Origin: Burkholderiaceae bacterium | GTDB taxonomy: Bacteria > Pseudomonadota > Gammaproteobacteria > Burkholderiales > Burkholderiaceae_D | DNA: 7,424 nucleotides | Direction: 5' to 3' | Assembly: GCA_019752915.1 (NCBI GenBank) | Contig: JAIELO010000266.1 | Span: 1 to 7,424, forward strand | Part shown: positions 1 through 6,130 of the stretch, one piece after another | Layout: every line of letters starts with the position of its first letter | Position numbering within the stretch: the first letter of the stretch is position 1 | The notes under the pieces: generated by a model | The model's input: the letters and a program-made list of their open reading frames with translations, nothing else | The model's database searches: none | Told to the model about the DNA's origin: nothing | Program-made: the position numbers and the translations under genes

Positions 1-33
1 TTTTATTCCAAGCTAATCATATCAACTAAAACT

Positions 34-60
34 GGGGTCAGATCCGACATCCGGACACGG
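34..60 (+). repeat. Dispersed GGGGTCAGA-type repeat, single copy
   Basis: This 27-bp sequence starts GGGGTCAGATCCGACATC and ends CCGGACACGG. It is identical to 5988-6014, and its first 26 bases match the reverse complement of 6099-6124. Within it, TCCG (43-46) and CGGA (52-55) can form a small hairpin around ACATC. I see no inverted partner nearby, unlike the paired copies at 5981-6130. It lies about 180 bp beyond the stop of the leftward ClpP-like gene, a typical intergenic place for REP-like repeats. The exact identity is directly visible. Calling it a REP or MITE relic is inference, and no transposase is present. Confidence 0.85.
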
Positions 61-238
61 CCTGTGCCATGTGACCTATCCGTGTGCGCTGCAGCGCGGC
101 CGCCATTAGAACACAGGCACTGCGATCCCCAGCAATAATTGCTGTGCATCAATAGCTTAACAATGCCACAACTTTCGCCATCGCGCTAGAGGCTAGCGGC
201 CGCAGCGGGCAAATTGCCAAGGGCGCAGGGTGGCGCGG

Positions 239-799
239 CTAGATGGCACGTACCCGCTGGCCAGCCGGGGGCATGAAGTCCGCGACGCCATCCACCAGCC
301 CCACCGCCAGCGCCTCGCGCGCCGTCAGATGCAGGTCGGAATAGGCATGAATGCGCCAGTGCTGCTCGTCCAGATGGACATGCTGGCGCAGAATCGCCTC
401 GGTACGGGCATCATCGGCCTGCAGGCCTTCGACAATGATGCGCAAAGCATCGGGCCGGGCGCCCTGCGGCGCGCTGGCGTGCGATTTATGCACCATGAAC
501 CGCGCCGTTTCACTGGCATAGCGCTCGCGCCCCGCCAGATACAGGATCACCGCGATCGACGCCACCGCACCGGCGTTATAGGTGACGAATTTGATGGGCA
601 GCTTACTCAGGTAGTTATACAGGCAGATGCCGTCACTGACGTAGCCACCGTTCGACTGGATCAGCAGGTGCGCCGTCGTCACGTGCTGCTCCGTCATGCT
701 GGCGACAGCATCGAACACGCGCCGCACCATATCGCTATTGACATCACCCGGCAGCGTAAACCAGCGCTGCAGCGCGACGTTTGTGGCATCCTGACCCAT
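239..799 (-). CDS. ClpP-family (S14) serine protease-like protein, orphan
   Basis: A 186-residue protein with the ClpP/crotonase fold. It is probably a cytoplasmic peptidase or a stand-alone ClpP homologue. The oxyanion segment reads QSNGGYVSDG (residues 49-58), where canonical ClpP has NSPGG. The nucleophile is Ser81 in AGAVASIAV, matching GQAASMG of ClpP. His104 lies in RFMVHKS (ClpP RVMIHQP). Asp155 lies in YSDLHLTAREALAVGLVDG (ClpP RDRFLSAPEAVEYGLVD). Spacings of 23 and 51 residues are close to the 25 and 49 of E. coli ClpP, so the triad looks intact. I chose ATG at 797-799 because GGAGGG lies 6 nt upstream and an extended -10 lies just beyond. An in-frame ATG at 871 has neither. No Clp ATPase gene is adjacent and the N-terminus is short, so the partner and substrate are unknown. 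It is divergent from the gcv operon and probably unrelated to it. Family call is firm; function is open. Confidence 0.87.
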   Translation of the reverse strand: MGQDATNVALQRWFTLPGDVNSDMVRRVFDAVASMTEQHVTTAHLLIQSNGGYVSDGICLYNYLSKLPIKFVTYNAGAVASIAVILYLAGRERYASETARFMVHKSHASAPQGARPDALRIIVEGLQADDARTEAILRQHVHLDEQHWRIHAYSDLHLTAREALAVGLVDGVADFMPPAGQRVRAI

Positions 800-805
800 G
801 GCTCG

Positions 806-811
806 CCCTCC
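806..811 (-). promoter_or_regulatory. Ribosome binding site of the ClpP-like gene
   Basis: GGAGGG on the minus strand, 6 nt before the ATG at 797-799. It decides the start, because the longer reading frame beginning at 871 has no comparable Shine-Dalgarno sequence. Confidence 0.8.
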
Positions 812-827
812 GGAAAAGGTGGCATTG

Positions 828-836
828 ATTCTAGCA
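828..836 (-). promoter_or_regulatory. Predicted extended -10 promoter for the ClpP-like gene
   Basis: Reading leftward, TGCTAGAAT gives a TGn extension plus a near-consensus -10 (TAGAAT). No good -35 hexamer is visible 15-18 nt upstream, as expected for extended -10 promoters. Transcription would begin near 820, leaving a leader of about 20 nt that contains the GGAGGG site. Prediction only. Confidence 0.5.
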
Positions 837-909
837 AAGTGTGCGATTTCAGGGCGCCGCCCGTGCGCCATTCGTGCGCGCCCTCAAGCCCCGCACGCTG
901 CGCTGCAGA

Positions 910-939
910 TTGACATTACCCCCCTTTCTGACATATATT
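910..939 (+). promoter_or_regulatory. Predicted sigma70-type promoter of the gcv operon
   Basis: A perfect TTGACA (910-915) is separated by 18 nt from TATATT (934-939). ATATAT at 933-938, with 17 nt spacing, is an alternative -10 register. Transcription would start around 945-947, almost exactly at the first base of the P1 helix of glycine aptamer I (948). The RNA would therefore have almost no leader ahead of the riboswitch. The good fit to consensus and the position relative to the aptamer support each other. Confidence 0.75.
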
Positions 940-947
940 CCCGAGTC

Positions 948-1024
948 TTGATCGGGAGAGGGCAAACCAGCGTTGCCGCCGAAGGGGCACTACCCAAAAA
1001 CTCTCAGGCAAAAGGACCGATCAA
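948..1024 (+). ncRNA. Glycine riboswitch, aptamer I
   Basis: First glycine-binding domain of a tandem riboswitch (Rfam glycine class). P1 is a perfect 8-bp helix, TTGATCGG (948-955) with CCGATCAA (1017-1024), and C947-G1025 can add a ninth pair. Class hallmarks are all present: GAGAG (956-960) pairs with CTCTC (1001-1005), the core CCGAAGGGG lies at 979-987, and CTCAGGCAAAAGGACC follows at 1003-1018. An internal hairpin pairs GGCAA (961-965) with TTGCC (973-977). In the known class, glycine binding usually turns on glycine-degradation genes, which fits the gcvTHP operon directly downstream. Confidence 0.95.
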
Positions 1025-1066
1025 GGGACCAGCGCGGCCGCACCAGCGGGATGCCAACTGGACCAA

Positions 1067-1165
1067 CTCTGGAGAGCGATCGCGGCGTCAGCCAGTGATC
1101 CACCGAAGGGGCGCACGGATAACGGTACCCCCGTTGCCGTAATCTCTCAGGTATCAAGGACAGAG
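1067..1165 (+). ncRNA. Glycine riboswitch, aptamer II
   Basis: Second glycine aptamer of the tandem pair. P1 pairs CTCTG (1067-1071) with CAGAG (1161-1165). GAGAG (1072-1076) pairs with CTCTC (1144-1148). The conserved core CCGAAGGGG is at 1103-1111, and CTCTCAGGTATCAAGGAC (1144-1161) is the 3' signature. Internal arms include GGC-GTCA-GCC (1084-1093) nested in GATCGC/GTGATC, and ACGG-AACGG-CCGTT-CCGT around 1115-1140. The linker to aptamer I is about 42 nt, longer than the roughly 10 nt I know from well-studied tandems. The 3' strand of P1 is also the switching strand of the platform described next. Confidence 0.94.
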
Positions 1166-1242
1166 GGGTCTGCGAACATTGTGGAATGCCCGAATGGCGT
1201 TCGGCGATGCTCTGTTAACCCCTATTCGATTTGGACCGAGGA
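1159..1242 (+). promoter_or_regulatory. Candidate expression platform between riboswitch and gcvT
   Basis: ACAGAG at 1160-1165 includes the 3' strand of aptamer II P1. It can pair instead with CTCTGT at 1210-1215, plus a G-U pair at 1159-1216. An inner stem CGAAC/GTTCG (1173-1177 with 1199-1203) stacks inside this alternative, and CATT/AATG lies within that. The two folds exclude each other, which is what a ligand-driven switch needs. A second overlapping option pairs AGGGGT (1164-1169) with ACCCCT (1218-1223). No U-tract follows, so an intrinsic terminator is not seen. Control could act on translation or on Rho access. The gcvT Shine-Dalgarno GAGGA (1238-1242) is not clearly sequestered in either fold. 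Confidence 0.5.
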
Positions 1243-1245
1243 ATC

Positions 1246-2379
1246 ATGACGCTCAAAGCTACCCCCCTCAATAATGCACACCGCGCAGCCGGCGCCCGTA
1301 TGGTCGACTTTGGCGGCTGGGACATGCCCGTCAACTACGGTTCGCAAATCGAAGAACACCACGCGGTACGTACCGACGTCGGCATGTTCGACGTGGCCCA
1401 CATGTGCGTGGTCGACATCAAGGGCGACAATGTGCGCACCTTCCTGCGCGGCCTGCTGGCCAACAACGTCGACAAACTGCAGGTATCGGGCAAAGCCCTG
1501 TACTCGTGCATGCTGAATCCGCAAGGCTTCGTGATCGACGATCTGATCGTCTACTTCATTAACGAGAGCTGGTTCCGCCTGGTCGTCAACGCCGGCACCG
1601 CCGAAAAAGACGTGGCCTGGATGCAGCAGCAGAACACCGCCACCAACAGCGGCCTGACCATCACCCAGCGCCGCGATGGCGCCAAGGCGGACGCCAACGC
1701 GATGGCGCTGATCGCCGTACAAGGCCCGAACGCGCGCGCCAAAGTCTGGCAAGTGATCCCTGAATCGCAAGCTGTCAGCGCCGAGATGAAGCCGTTCAAC
1801 GTGGCCTTCGCCCAGAGCGCCACCTTCGGCGAAGCCATGATCGCCCGCACCGGCTACACCGGTGAAGACGGCTTTGAAATCGGCGTCGCCGCCGAACAGG
1901 CCGAAGCCCTGTGGAACGCACTGGCTGCTGCCGGCGTCAAACCGGCCGGTCTGGGTGCGCGTGACACCCTGCGTCTGGAAGCTGGCATGAATCTGTACGG
2001 TCAGGACATGGACGAAACCGTCAACCCGCTGGACGCCGGTCTGGCATGGACCATCGATCTGGTGTCCGAGCGCGACTTCATCGGCAAAGCTGCCCTGCAG
2101 GCGATGGGCCAGAACGCCCAGTTCGTCGGCCTGATCCTGCGTGAAAAAGGCGGTGTACTGCGCGCCCACCAGAAAGTCATCGTGGCCGGCACCGAAGCGA
2201 CTGGCGAAATCACCAGCGGCACGTTCAGCCCGACCATGCAGCAAGCCATCGCACTGGCGCGCGTCCCGAACGGCGTCGCCGTCGGCGACACCGTGCACGT
2301 GGAAATCCGCGACAAGAAGCTGGCCGCCTCGGTAGTTAAGCTGCCCTTCGTCCGTAACGGTAAAATTCTGGCAGTCTGA
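1246..2379 (+). CDS. gcvT: Glycine cleavage system T protein (aminomethyltransferase)
   Basis: GcvT takes the aminomethyl group from lipoyl-GcvH, releases ammonia and makes 5,10-methylene-tetrahydrofolate in the cytosol. The 377-residue product matches the E. coli protein along its whole length. Recognisable segments are [18 protein letters not shown] (17-34), [16 protein letters not shown] (38-53), [20 protein letters not shown] (81-100), [29 protein letters not shown] and ITSGTFSPT. The Asp pair at 98-99 in VIDDL is where the family has its folate-site aspartate. ATG at 1246 is preferred: GAGGA sits 3 nt upstream and the protein then starts [10 protein letters not shown], aligning with family N-termini. 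A TTG at 1231 is in frame but lacks a Shine-Dalgarno sequence. It is the first gene after the tandem glycine riboswitch, so glycine induction is expected. The stop is followed 59 nt later by gcvH. No defects seen. Confidence 0.98.
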   Translation: MTLKATPLNNAHRAAGARMVDFGGWDMPVNYGSQIEEHHAVRTDVGMFDVAHMCVVDIKGDNVRTFLRGLLANNVDKLQVSGKALYSCMLNPQGFVIDDLIVYFINESWFRLVVNAGTAEKDVAWMQQQNTATNSGLTITQRRDGAKADANAMALIAVQGPNARAKVWQVIPESQAVSAEMKPFNVAFAQSATFGEAMIARTGYTGEDGFEIGVAAEQAEALWNALAAAGVKPAGLGARDTLRLEAGMNLYGQDMDETVNPLDAGLAWTIDLVSERDFIGKAALQAMGQNAQFVGLILREKGGVLRAHQKVIVAGTEATGEITSGTFSPTMQQAIALARVPNGVAVGDTVHVEIRDKKLAASVVKLPFVRNGKILAV

Positions 2380-2438
2380 CCCTGTCGTCCCGAAAAAACA
2401 CTCTATAACCGTAGCACTCTCTCACTCTGGAGCCTTAC

Positions 2439-2819
2439 ATGAATATCCCTGCAGACCTGAAGTACACCGAATCCCACGAATGGGTACGCGCTGAGGCTGA
2501 CGGCACCGTTACCGTCGGTATCACCGAATTCGCACAGGACGCACTGGGCGACATCGTGTTCGTCGAACTGCCGAAAGTTGGCGCCAGCTTCGGCGCCGGC
2601 GACGACGCCGCCGTGGTGGAATCGGTCAAGGCAGCCAGCGACATCTACGCTCCGATCGCCGGTGAAATCATCGCCGTCAACGACGACGTGGTGAACGCAC
2701 CGGAATCGATCAACGCCGACGCCTACGCTGCGTGGCTGTTCAAGATCAAGCCAGCCGACGCTGGCGCGATCAACGGTCTGCTGGACGCTGCCGCTTACGG
2801 CAAGACCACCGACCATTAA
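2439..2819 (+). CDS. gcvH: Glycine cleavage system H protein (lipoyl carrier)
   Basis: A 126-residue carrier that shuttles the aminomethyl group between GcvP, GcvT and the L protein on a lipoyl-lysine arm. The lipoylation site is Lys64 in [14 protein letters not shown] (59-72), the standard ESVKA context and one position from Lys65 of E. coli. The N-terminus ([17 protein letters not shown]), [19 protein letters not shown] (27-45) and the GEIIAVND turn are typical. TGGAG at 2428-2432 is a good ribosome binding site 6 nt before ATG. The 59-nt gap from gcvT has no terminator that I can see, so the two should be co-transcribed. Lipoylation enzymes and the L protein (dihydrolipoyl dehydrogenase) are not in this window. 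After the stop comes a hairpin-rich spacer before gcvP. Confidence 0.98.
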   Translation: MNIPADLKYTESHEWVRAEADGTVTVGITEFAQDALGDIVFVELPKVGASFGAGDDAAVVESVKAASDIYAPIAGEIIAVNDDVVNAPESINADAYAAWLFKIKPADAGAINGLLDAAAYGKTTDH

Positions 2820-2826
2820 TGGATTC

Positions 2827-2851
2827 AGGGGCCAGCAGCGTGCTGGCCCTT
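2827..2851 (+). promoter_or_regulatory. GC-rich hairpin just after gcvH, terminator-like
   Basis: GGGCCAGCA (2829-2837) pairs perfectly with TGCTGGCCC (2841-2849) around a GCG loop, and a G-U and an A-U pair extend the base. Only a weak TTTA follows, so it is a poor intrinsic terminator. It begins 8 nt after the gcvH stop. It may act as a partial terminator or a 3' stabiliser that sets the ratio of GcvTH to GcvP. The hairpin is seen; the role is inferred. Confidence 0.55.
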
Positions 2852-2864
2852 TACTTATCCATCG

Positions 2865-2885
2865 CAGGTACTTAACGAGTACCTG
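2865..2885 (+). repeat. Perfect inverted repeat in the gcvH-gcvP spacer
   Basis: CAGGTACT (2865-2872) and AGTACCTG (2878-2885) form an 8-bp perfect stem with loop TAACG. It is an RNA hairpin or a small operator-like palindrome. No T-run follows, so it is not a terminator. It lies between two other hairpins in the same spacer. Confidence 0.6.
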
Positions 2886-2902
2886 TTACGCAACTTGAAA
2901 CA

Positions 2903-2944
2903 CCGGCGCTGTAAGCGCCACGCCCTGCCCGCGCGCTGCGCCGG
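2903..2944 (+). repeat. Mutually exclusive hairpins ahead of gcvP
   Basis: GGCGCT (2905-2910) can pair with AGCGCC (2914-2919) in a tight local hairpin. Alternatively CCGGCGC (2903-2909) can pair with the more distant GCGCCGG (2938-2944). The two share bases and cannot coexist. They lie about 45-85 nt before the gcvP start. Any regulatory role is speculative, and GC-rich sequence makes chance pairing fairly likely. Confidence 0.4.
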
Positions 2945-2989
2945 CACTCCGTTCTACCCATCGTCTTCCTCTTTCGGCCCTGACAAATC

Positions 2990-5884
2990 ATGACCCGCAC
3001 CAGCCTGACCCAACTCGAAGCCCGCGACGCCTTCATCGCCCGCCACATCGGCCCTGACGCCGCTGAACAGCAAGCCATGCTGTCGGTTCTCGGCTACGCC
3101 TCGCGTACCGCCCTGATCGACGCCCTGGTTCCTGCCAACATCCGCAACAAGAACCCGCTGCCACTGGGCCAGTACGCCCAGCCGTTGCCGGAACAGACCG
3201 CGCTGGCCCAGCTGAAACAGACCGCCTCGAAAAATCAGGTACTGAAGTCGCTGATCGGTCAGGGTTACTACAACACCCACACCCCGGGCGTAATTCTGCG
3301 TAACATTTTCGAAAACCCGGCCTGGTACACCGCCTACACGCCCTACCAGCCAGAGATTTCGCAAGGCCGTCTGGAAGCGATTCTGAACTTCCAGCAGACC
3401 ATCACCGATCTGACCGGCATGGGCATCGCGAATGCATCGATGCTGGACGAAGGCACCGCCGCTGCGGAAGCGATGACGCTGATCCAGCGCGTCGGCAAAT
3501 CCAAATCGAGTATCTTCTACGTCGCCAACGACGTCCTGCCACAGACGCTGGAAGTGGTACAGACCCGCGCCAAACCACTGGGCATCGAAGTCAAGACCTT
3601 TGACGCTGCCGAACTGGCTGGCGTGAGCGATGCCTTCGGCGTACTGCTGCAGTACCCTGGCGTCAATGGCGTGGTGCGTGACTATGCTGCTGGCGTAGCC
3701 GCTGTCAAAGCCACCGGCGCAATGGTCATCGTAGCGGCCGACCTGCTGGCACTGACCCTGCTGACCCCTCCGGGCGAATGGGGCGCCGACGTGGTGGTCG
3801 GTAACAGCCAGCGCTTCGGCGTACCACTGGGCTTCGGTGGCCCGCACGCCGGCTATCTGGCGACCCGCGACGAATTCAAGCGCAGCATGTCCGGCCGTCT
3901 GGTCGGCGTCACCATCGACGCGCAGGGCAACCGTGCCTACCGTCTGGCGCTGCAAACCCGCGAGCAGCACATCCGCCGCGAAAAAGCCACCTCCAACATC
4001 TGCACCGCGCAGGTACTGCTGGCCGTGATGGCCTCGATGTACGCCGTCTACCATGGCCCGCAAGGTCTGGCGCAGATCGCCCAGCGCGTGCACCGCTACA
4101 CCGGTGTACTGGCAGCGAACCTGAAAGCCCAGGGCTACAACGTCGTCAACGCCAGCTACTTCGACACCCTGACCGTGGCTGTCAAAGACGCCGCTGCGGT
4201 ACACGCCATCGCACTGGCCAACGGCATCAACCTGCGTCAGGTTGACGCACACCACGTCGGTCTGTCGCTGGACGAAACCACCGAACGCGCCGATATCGCC
4301 CTGCTGTGGAAAGTCTTCGCTGAAGCCGCCGGCAGCAGCGCCGTCTGCCCGGATCTGGACGTCGTCGAAGCCGGCGTCGTCGCTGCCTTCCCTGCAGCCC
4401 TGAGCCGCACCAGCGCCTACCTGAGCCACCCGGTGTTCAACCGCTACCACTCGGAAACCGAGATGCTGCGCTACCTGCGTTCGCTGGCCGACAAGGATCT
4501 GGCACTGGATCGCACCATGATCCCGCTGGGTTCGTGCACCATGAAGCTGAACGCCACCTCGGAAATGATTCCGGTGACCTGGCCAGAATTCTCCAACATC
4601 CACCCGTTTGCGCCACAGGCGCAAACCGTGGGTTACCGCGAAATGATCGCCCAACTGGAAGAAATGCTGTGCGCCGTCACCGGCTACGCCGCCATCTCGC
4701 TGCAGCCTAACGCTGGCTCGCAAGGCGAGTACGCCGGTCTGCTGGTAATTCAGGCATACCACCAGTCGCGTGGCGAAGGCCATCGCAACATCTGCCTGAT
4801 TCCATCCTCGGCACACGGCACCAATCCGGCATCGGCCAACATGGTCGGCATGCAGGTCGTCGTGACCGCTTGCGACGCCAACGGTAACGTCGATCTGGCC
4901 GACCTGAAAGCCAAGGCCGAACTGCACTCGAAAAACCTGGCCTGCGTGATGGTGACCTACCCATCGACCCACGGTGTGTTCGAAGAAGGCATTCAGGAAC
5001 TGTGCGAAATCATCCACAGCCACGGCGGTCAGGTCTACATCGACGGCGCCAACATGAATGCACTGGTCGGCGTTGCCGCACCGGGCGCCTTCGGCGGTGA
5101 CGTCTCGCACCTGAACCTGCACAAAACCTTCTGCATTCCACACGGTGGTGGCGGTCCTGGCGTCGGTCCGATCGGCGTCGGCGCACACCTCGCCAAGTTC
5201 CTGCCTAACCAGCGCTCCAACGGCTACGTGCGCAGCGAAGACGGCATCACCGCCGTCAGCGCCGCACCATTTGGCTCGGCCAGCATTCTGCCGATTTCGT
5301 GGATGTACATCGCCATGATGGGCGCCGAAGGCCTGACCGCAGCGACCGAAACGGCAATCCTGAACGCCAACTACATGGCCCGTCGTCTGGCACCGCACTA
5401 CCCGGTGCTGTACACCGGCCACGATGGCCTGGTAGCGCACGAGTGCATCATCGACCTGCGTCCGCTGCAGGATGCCACCGGCATCAGCAACGAAGACGTC
5501 GCCAAGCGCCTGATGGACTTCGGCTTCCACGCACCGACCATGAGCTTCCCGGTACCGGGCACGCTGATGATCGAGCCGACCGAGAGCGAATCGAAAGTCG
5601 AGATGGACCGCTTCATCGACGCCATGATCGCCATCCGCGGCGAAATCGCCAAAGTAGAAAGCGGCGAATTCGACAAGCTGGACAACCCGCTGAAATTTGC
5701 CCCGCACACGGCCGAAGTACTGACCGCTGACAAGTGGGAACGCAAATACAGCCGCGAAGTCGCCGCCTACCCAGTGCCATCGCTGCGCAAGCAGAAATAC
5801 TGGCCACCGGTTGGCCGTGCCGATAACGTCTACGGCGACCGTAACCTGTTCTGCGGCTGCGCGCCAATGAGCGACTACGAGTAA
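2990..5884 (+). CDS. gcvP: Glycine dehydrogenase (decarboxylating), P protein
   Basis: GcvP decarboxylates glycine on pyridoxal phosphate and passes the aminomethyl group to lipoyl-GcvH. The 964-residue protein is the usual single-chain form (E. coli 957). The N-terminal PLP-fold half includes [35 protein letters not shown] and [11 protein letters not shown]. The C-terminal half carries [41 protein letters not shown] and DGANMNAL. The PLP-binding lysine is Lys712 in [20 protein letters not shown], one of the most conserved family motifs. The start is fixed: an in-frame TGA at 2981-2983 lies just upstream, and the product begins [21 protein letters not shown] like its homologues. No Shine-Dalgarno is visible; the upstream 35 nt are pyrimidine-rich. 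A 170-bp spacer separates it from gcvH. The intrinsic terminator at 5934 closes the operon. Confidence 0.98.
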   Translation: MTRTSLTQLEARDAFIARHIGPDAAEQQAMLSVLGYASRTALIDALVPANIRNKNPLPLGQYAQPLPEQTALAQLKQTASKNQVLKSLIGQGYYNTHTPGVILRNIFENPAWYTAYTPYQPEISQGRLEAILNFQQTITDLTGMGIANASMLDEGTAAAEAMTLIQRVGKSKSSIFYVANDVLPQTLEVVQTRAKPLGIEVKTFDAAELAGVSDAFGVLLQYPGVNGVVRDYAAGVAAVKATGAMVIVAADLLALTLLTPPGEWGADVVVGNSQRFGVPLGFGGPHAGYLATRDEFKRSMSGRLVGVTIDAQGNRAYRLALQTREQHIRREKATSNICTAQVLLAVMASMYAVYHGPQGLAQIAQRVHRYTGVLAANLKAQGYNVVNASYFDTLTVAVKDAAAVHAIALANGINLRQVDAHHVGLSLDETTERADIALLWKVFAEAAGSSAVCPDLDVVEAGVVAAFPAALSRTSAYLSHPVFNRYHSETEMLRYLRSLADKDLALDRTMIPLGSCTMKLNATSEMIPVTWPEFSNIHPFAPQAQTVGYREMIAQLEEMLCAVTGYAAISLQPNAGSQGEYAGLLVIQAYHQSRGEGHRNICLIPSSAHGTNPASANMVGMQVVVTACDANGNVDLADLKAKAELHSKNLACVMVTYPSTHGVFEEGIQELCEIIHSHGGQVYIDGANMNALVGVAAPGAFGGDVSHLNLHKTFCIPHGGGGPGVGPIGVGAHLAKFLPNQRSNGYVRSEDGITAVSAAPFGSASILPISWMYIAMMGAEGLTAATETAILNANYMARRLAPHYPVLYTGHDGLVAHECIIDLRPLQDATGISNEDVAKRLMDFGFHAPTMSFPVPGTLMIEPTESESKVEMDRFIDAMIAIRGEIAKVESGEFDKLDNPLKFAPHTAEVLTADKWERKYSREVAAYPVPSLRKQKYWPPVGRADNVYGDRNLFCGCAPMSDYE

Positions 5885-5897
5885 TAGCAAAGCGCCC

Positions 5898-5916
5898 GCG
5901 CCGGCCATGCCGGCGC
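5898..5916 (+). repeat. GC-rich hairpin after gcvP
   Basis: GCGCCGGC (5898-5905) pairs perfectly with GCCGGCGC (5909-5916) around CAT. No T-run follows. It lies between the gcvP stop and the true terminator and may protect the 3' end or pause polymerase. Function inferred. Confidence 0.5.
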
Positions 5917-5933
5917 AGACAGCCACGCCATAG

Positions 5934-5968
5934 CGGGGTCAGACCAACCGGTCTGACCCCGTTTTTTT
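5934..5968 (+). terminator. Intrinsic terminator of the gcv operon
   Basis: CGGGGTCAGACC (5934-5945) and GGTCTGACCCCG (5950-5961) form a perfect 12-bp stem with an AACC loop. Seven T residues follow (5962-5968). This is a textbook Rho-independent terminator for rightward transcription, 50 nt after the gcvP stop. There is no T-run on the opposite strand side, so it acts one way only. The arms start with GGGGTCAGA, the same nine bases that open the dispersed repeats at 34, 5988 and 6124 (reversed), so it may derive from or belong to that repeat family. Confidence 0.95.
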
Positions 5969-5980
5969 GCCCAACAACTT

Positions 5981-6130
5981 CAAACCCGGGGTCAGATCCG
6001 ACATCCGGACACGGACTCGGCATTAGTCATCAAGGAACCGGTGAACAACCGCCCCCACGGCGGGTCCGGCTTCGCCAAGCCGCTGCCACAGAAGAGCACG
6101 TGTCCGGATGTCGGATCTGACCCCGGTTTG
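5981..6130. repeat. 150-bp inverted-repeat element (REP/MITE-like)
   Basis: The left arm (5981-6013) and right arm (6099-6130) are inverted copies that match over 32 bases with a single one-base gap (CAAACCC against CAAACC). The 85-bp core contains two further hairpins: CCGCC/GGCGG (6049-6053 with 6059-6063) and CGGCTT/AAGCCG (6067-6072 with 6077-6082). Arms plus structured core resemble a bacterial interspersed mosaic element or a transposase-less miniature element. No coding potential is credible. The right arm touches the stop codon of the convergent DUF62 gene. No clear target-site duplication is seen. I believe related repeats are scattered through Oxalobacteraceae, but this is from memory. 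Confidence 0.8.

Noticed and set aside
61..238. Possible small gene or RNA between the repeat and the ClpP-like gene
   Set aside because: Only very short frames and weak hairpins (130-144, 184-198) are present, with no promoter, terminator or known RNA motif.
230..913. Rightward frame over the ClpP-like gene
   Set aside because: It mirrors a leftward gene that has a protease triad, a good ribosome binding site and a promoter.
798..1142. Rightward 114-codon frame across the divergent region
   Set aside because: It runs through the promoter and both glycine aptamers, whose RNA motifs account for the conservation; no protein similarity is recognisable.
1222..2298. 358-codon frame antisense to gcvT
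   Set aside because: Same codon-mirror effect; gcvT matches its family from end to end.
2954..5926. 990-codon open frame antisense to gcvP
   Set aside because: It is codon-aligned with gcvP and stays open only because gcvP avoids TTA, CTA and TCA. Its composition (many Gly, Val, Asp, His, Gln and Phe) resembles no family I know, and it has no start signals. GcvP conservation explains the sequence.
5934..6130. CRISPR-like array
   Set aside because: The repeats are inverted and unevenly spaced, with no regular spacers; a terminator plus a REP/MITE-like element explains them.
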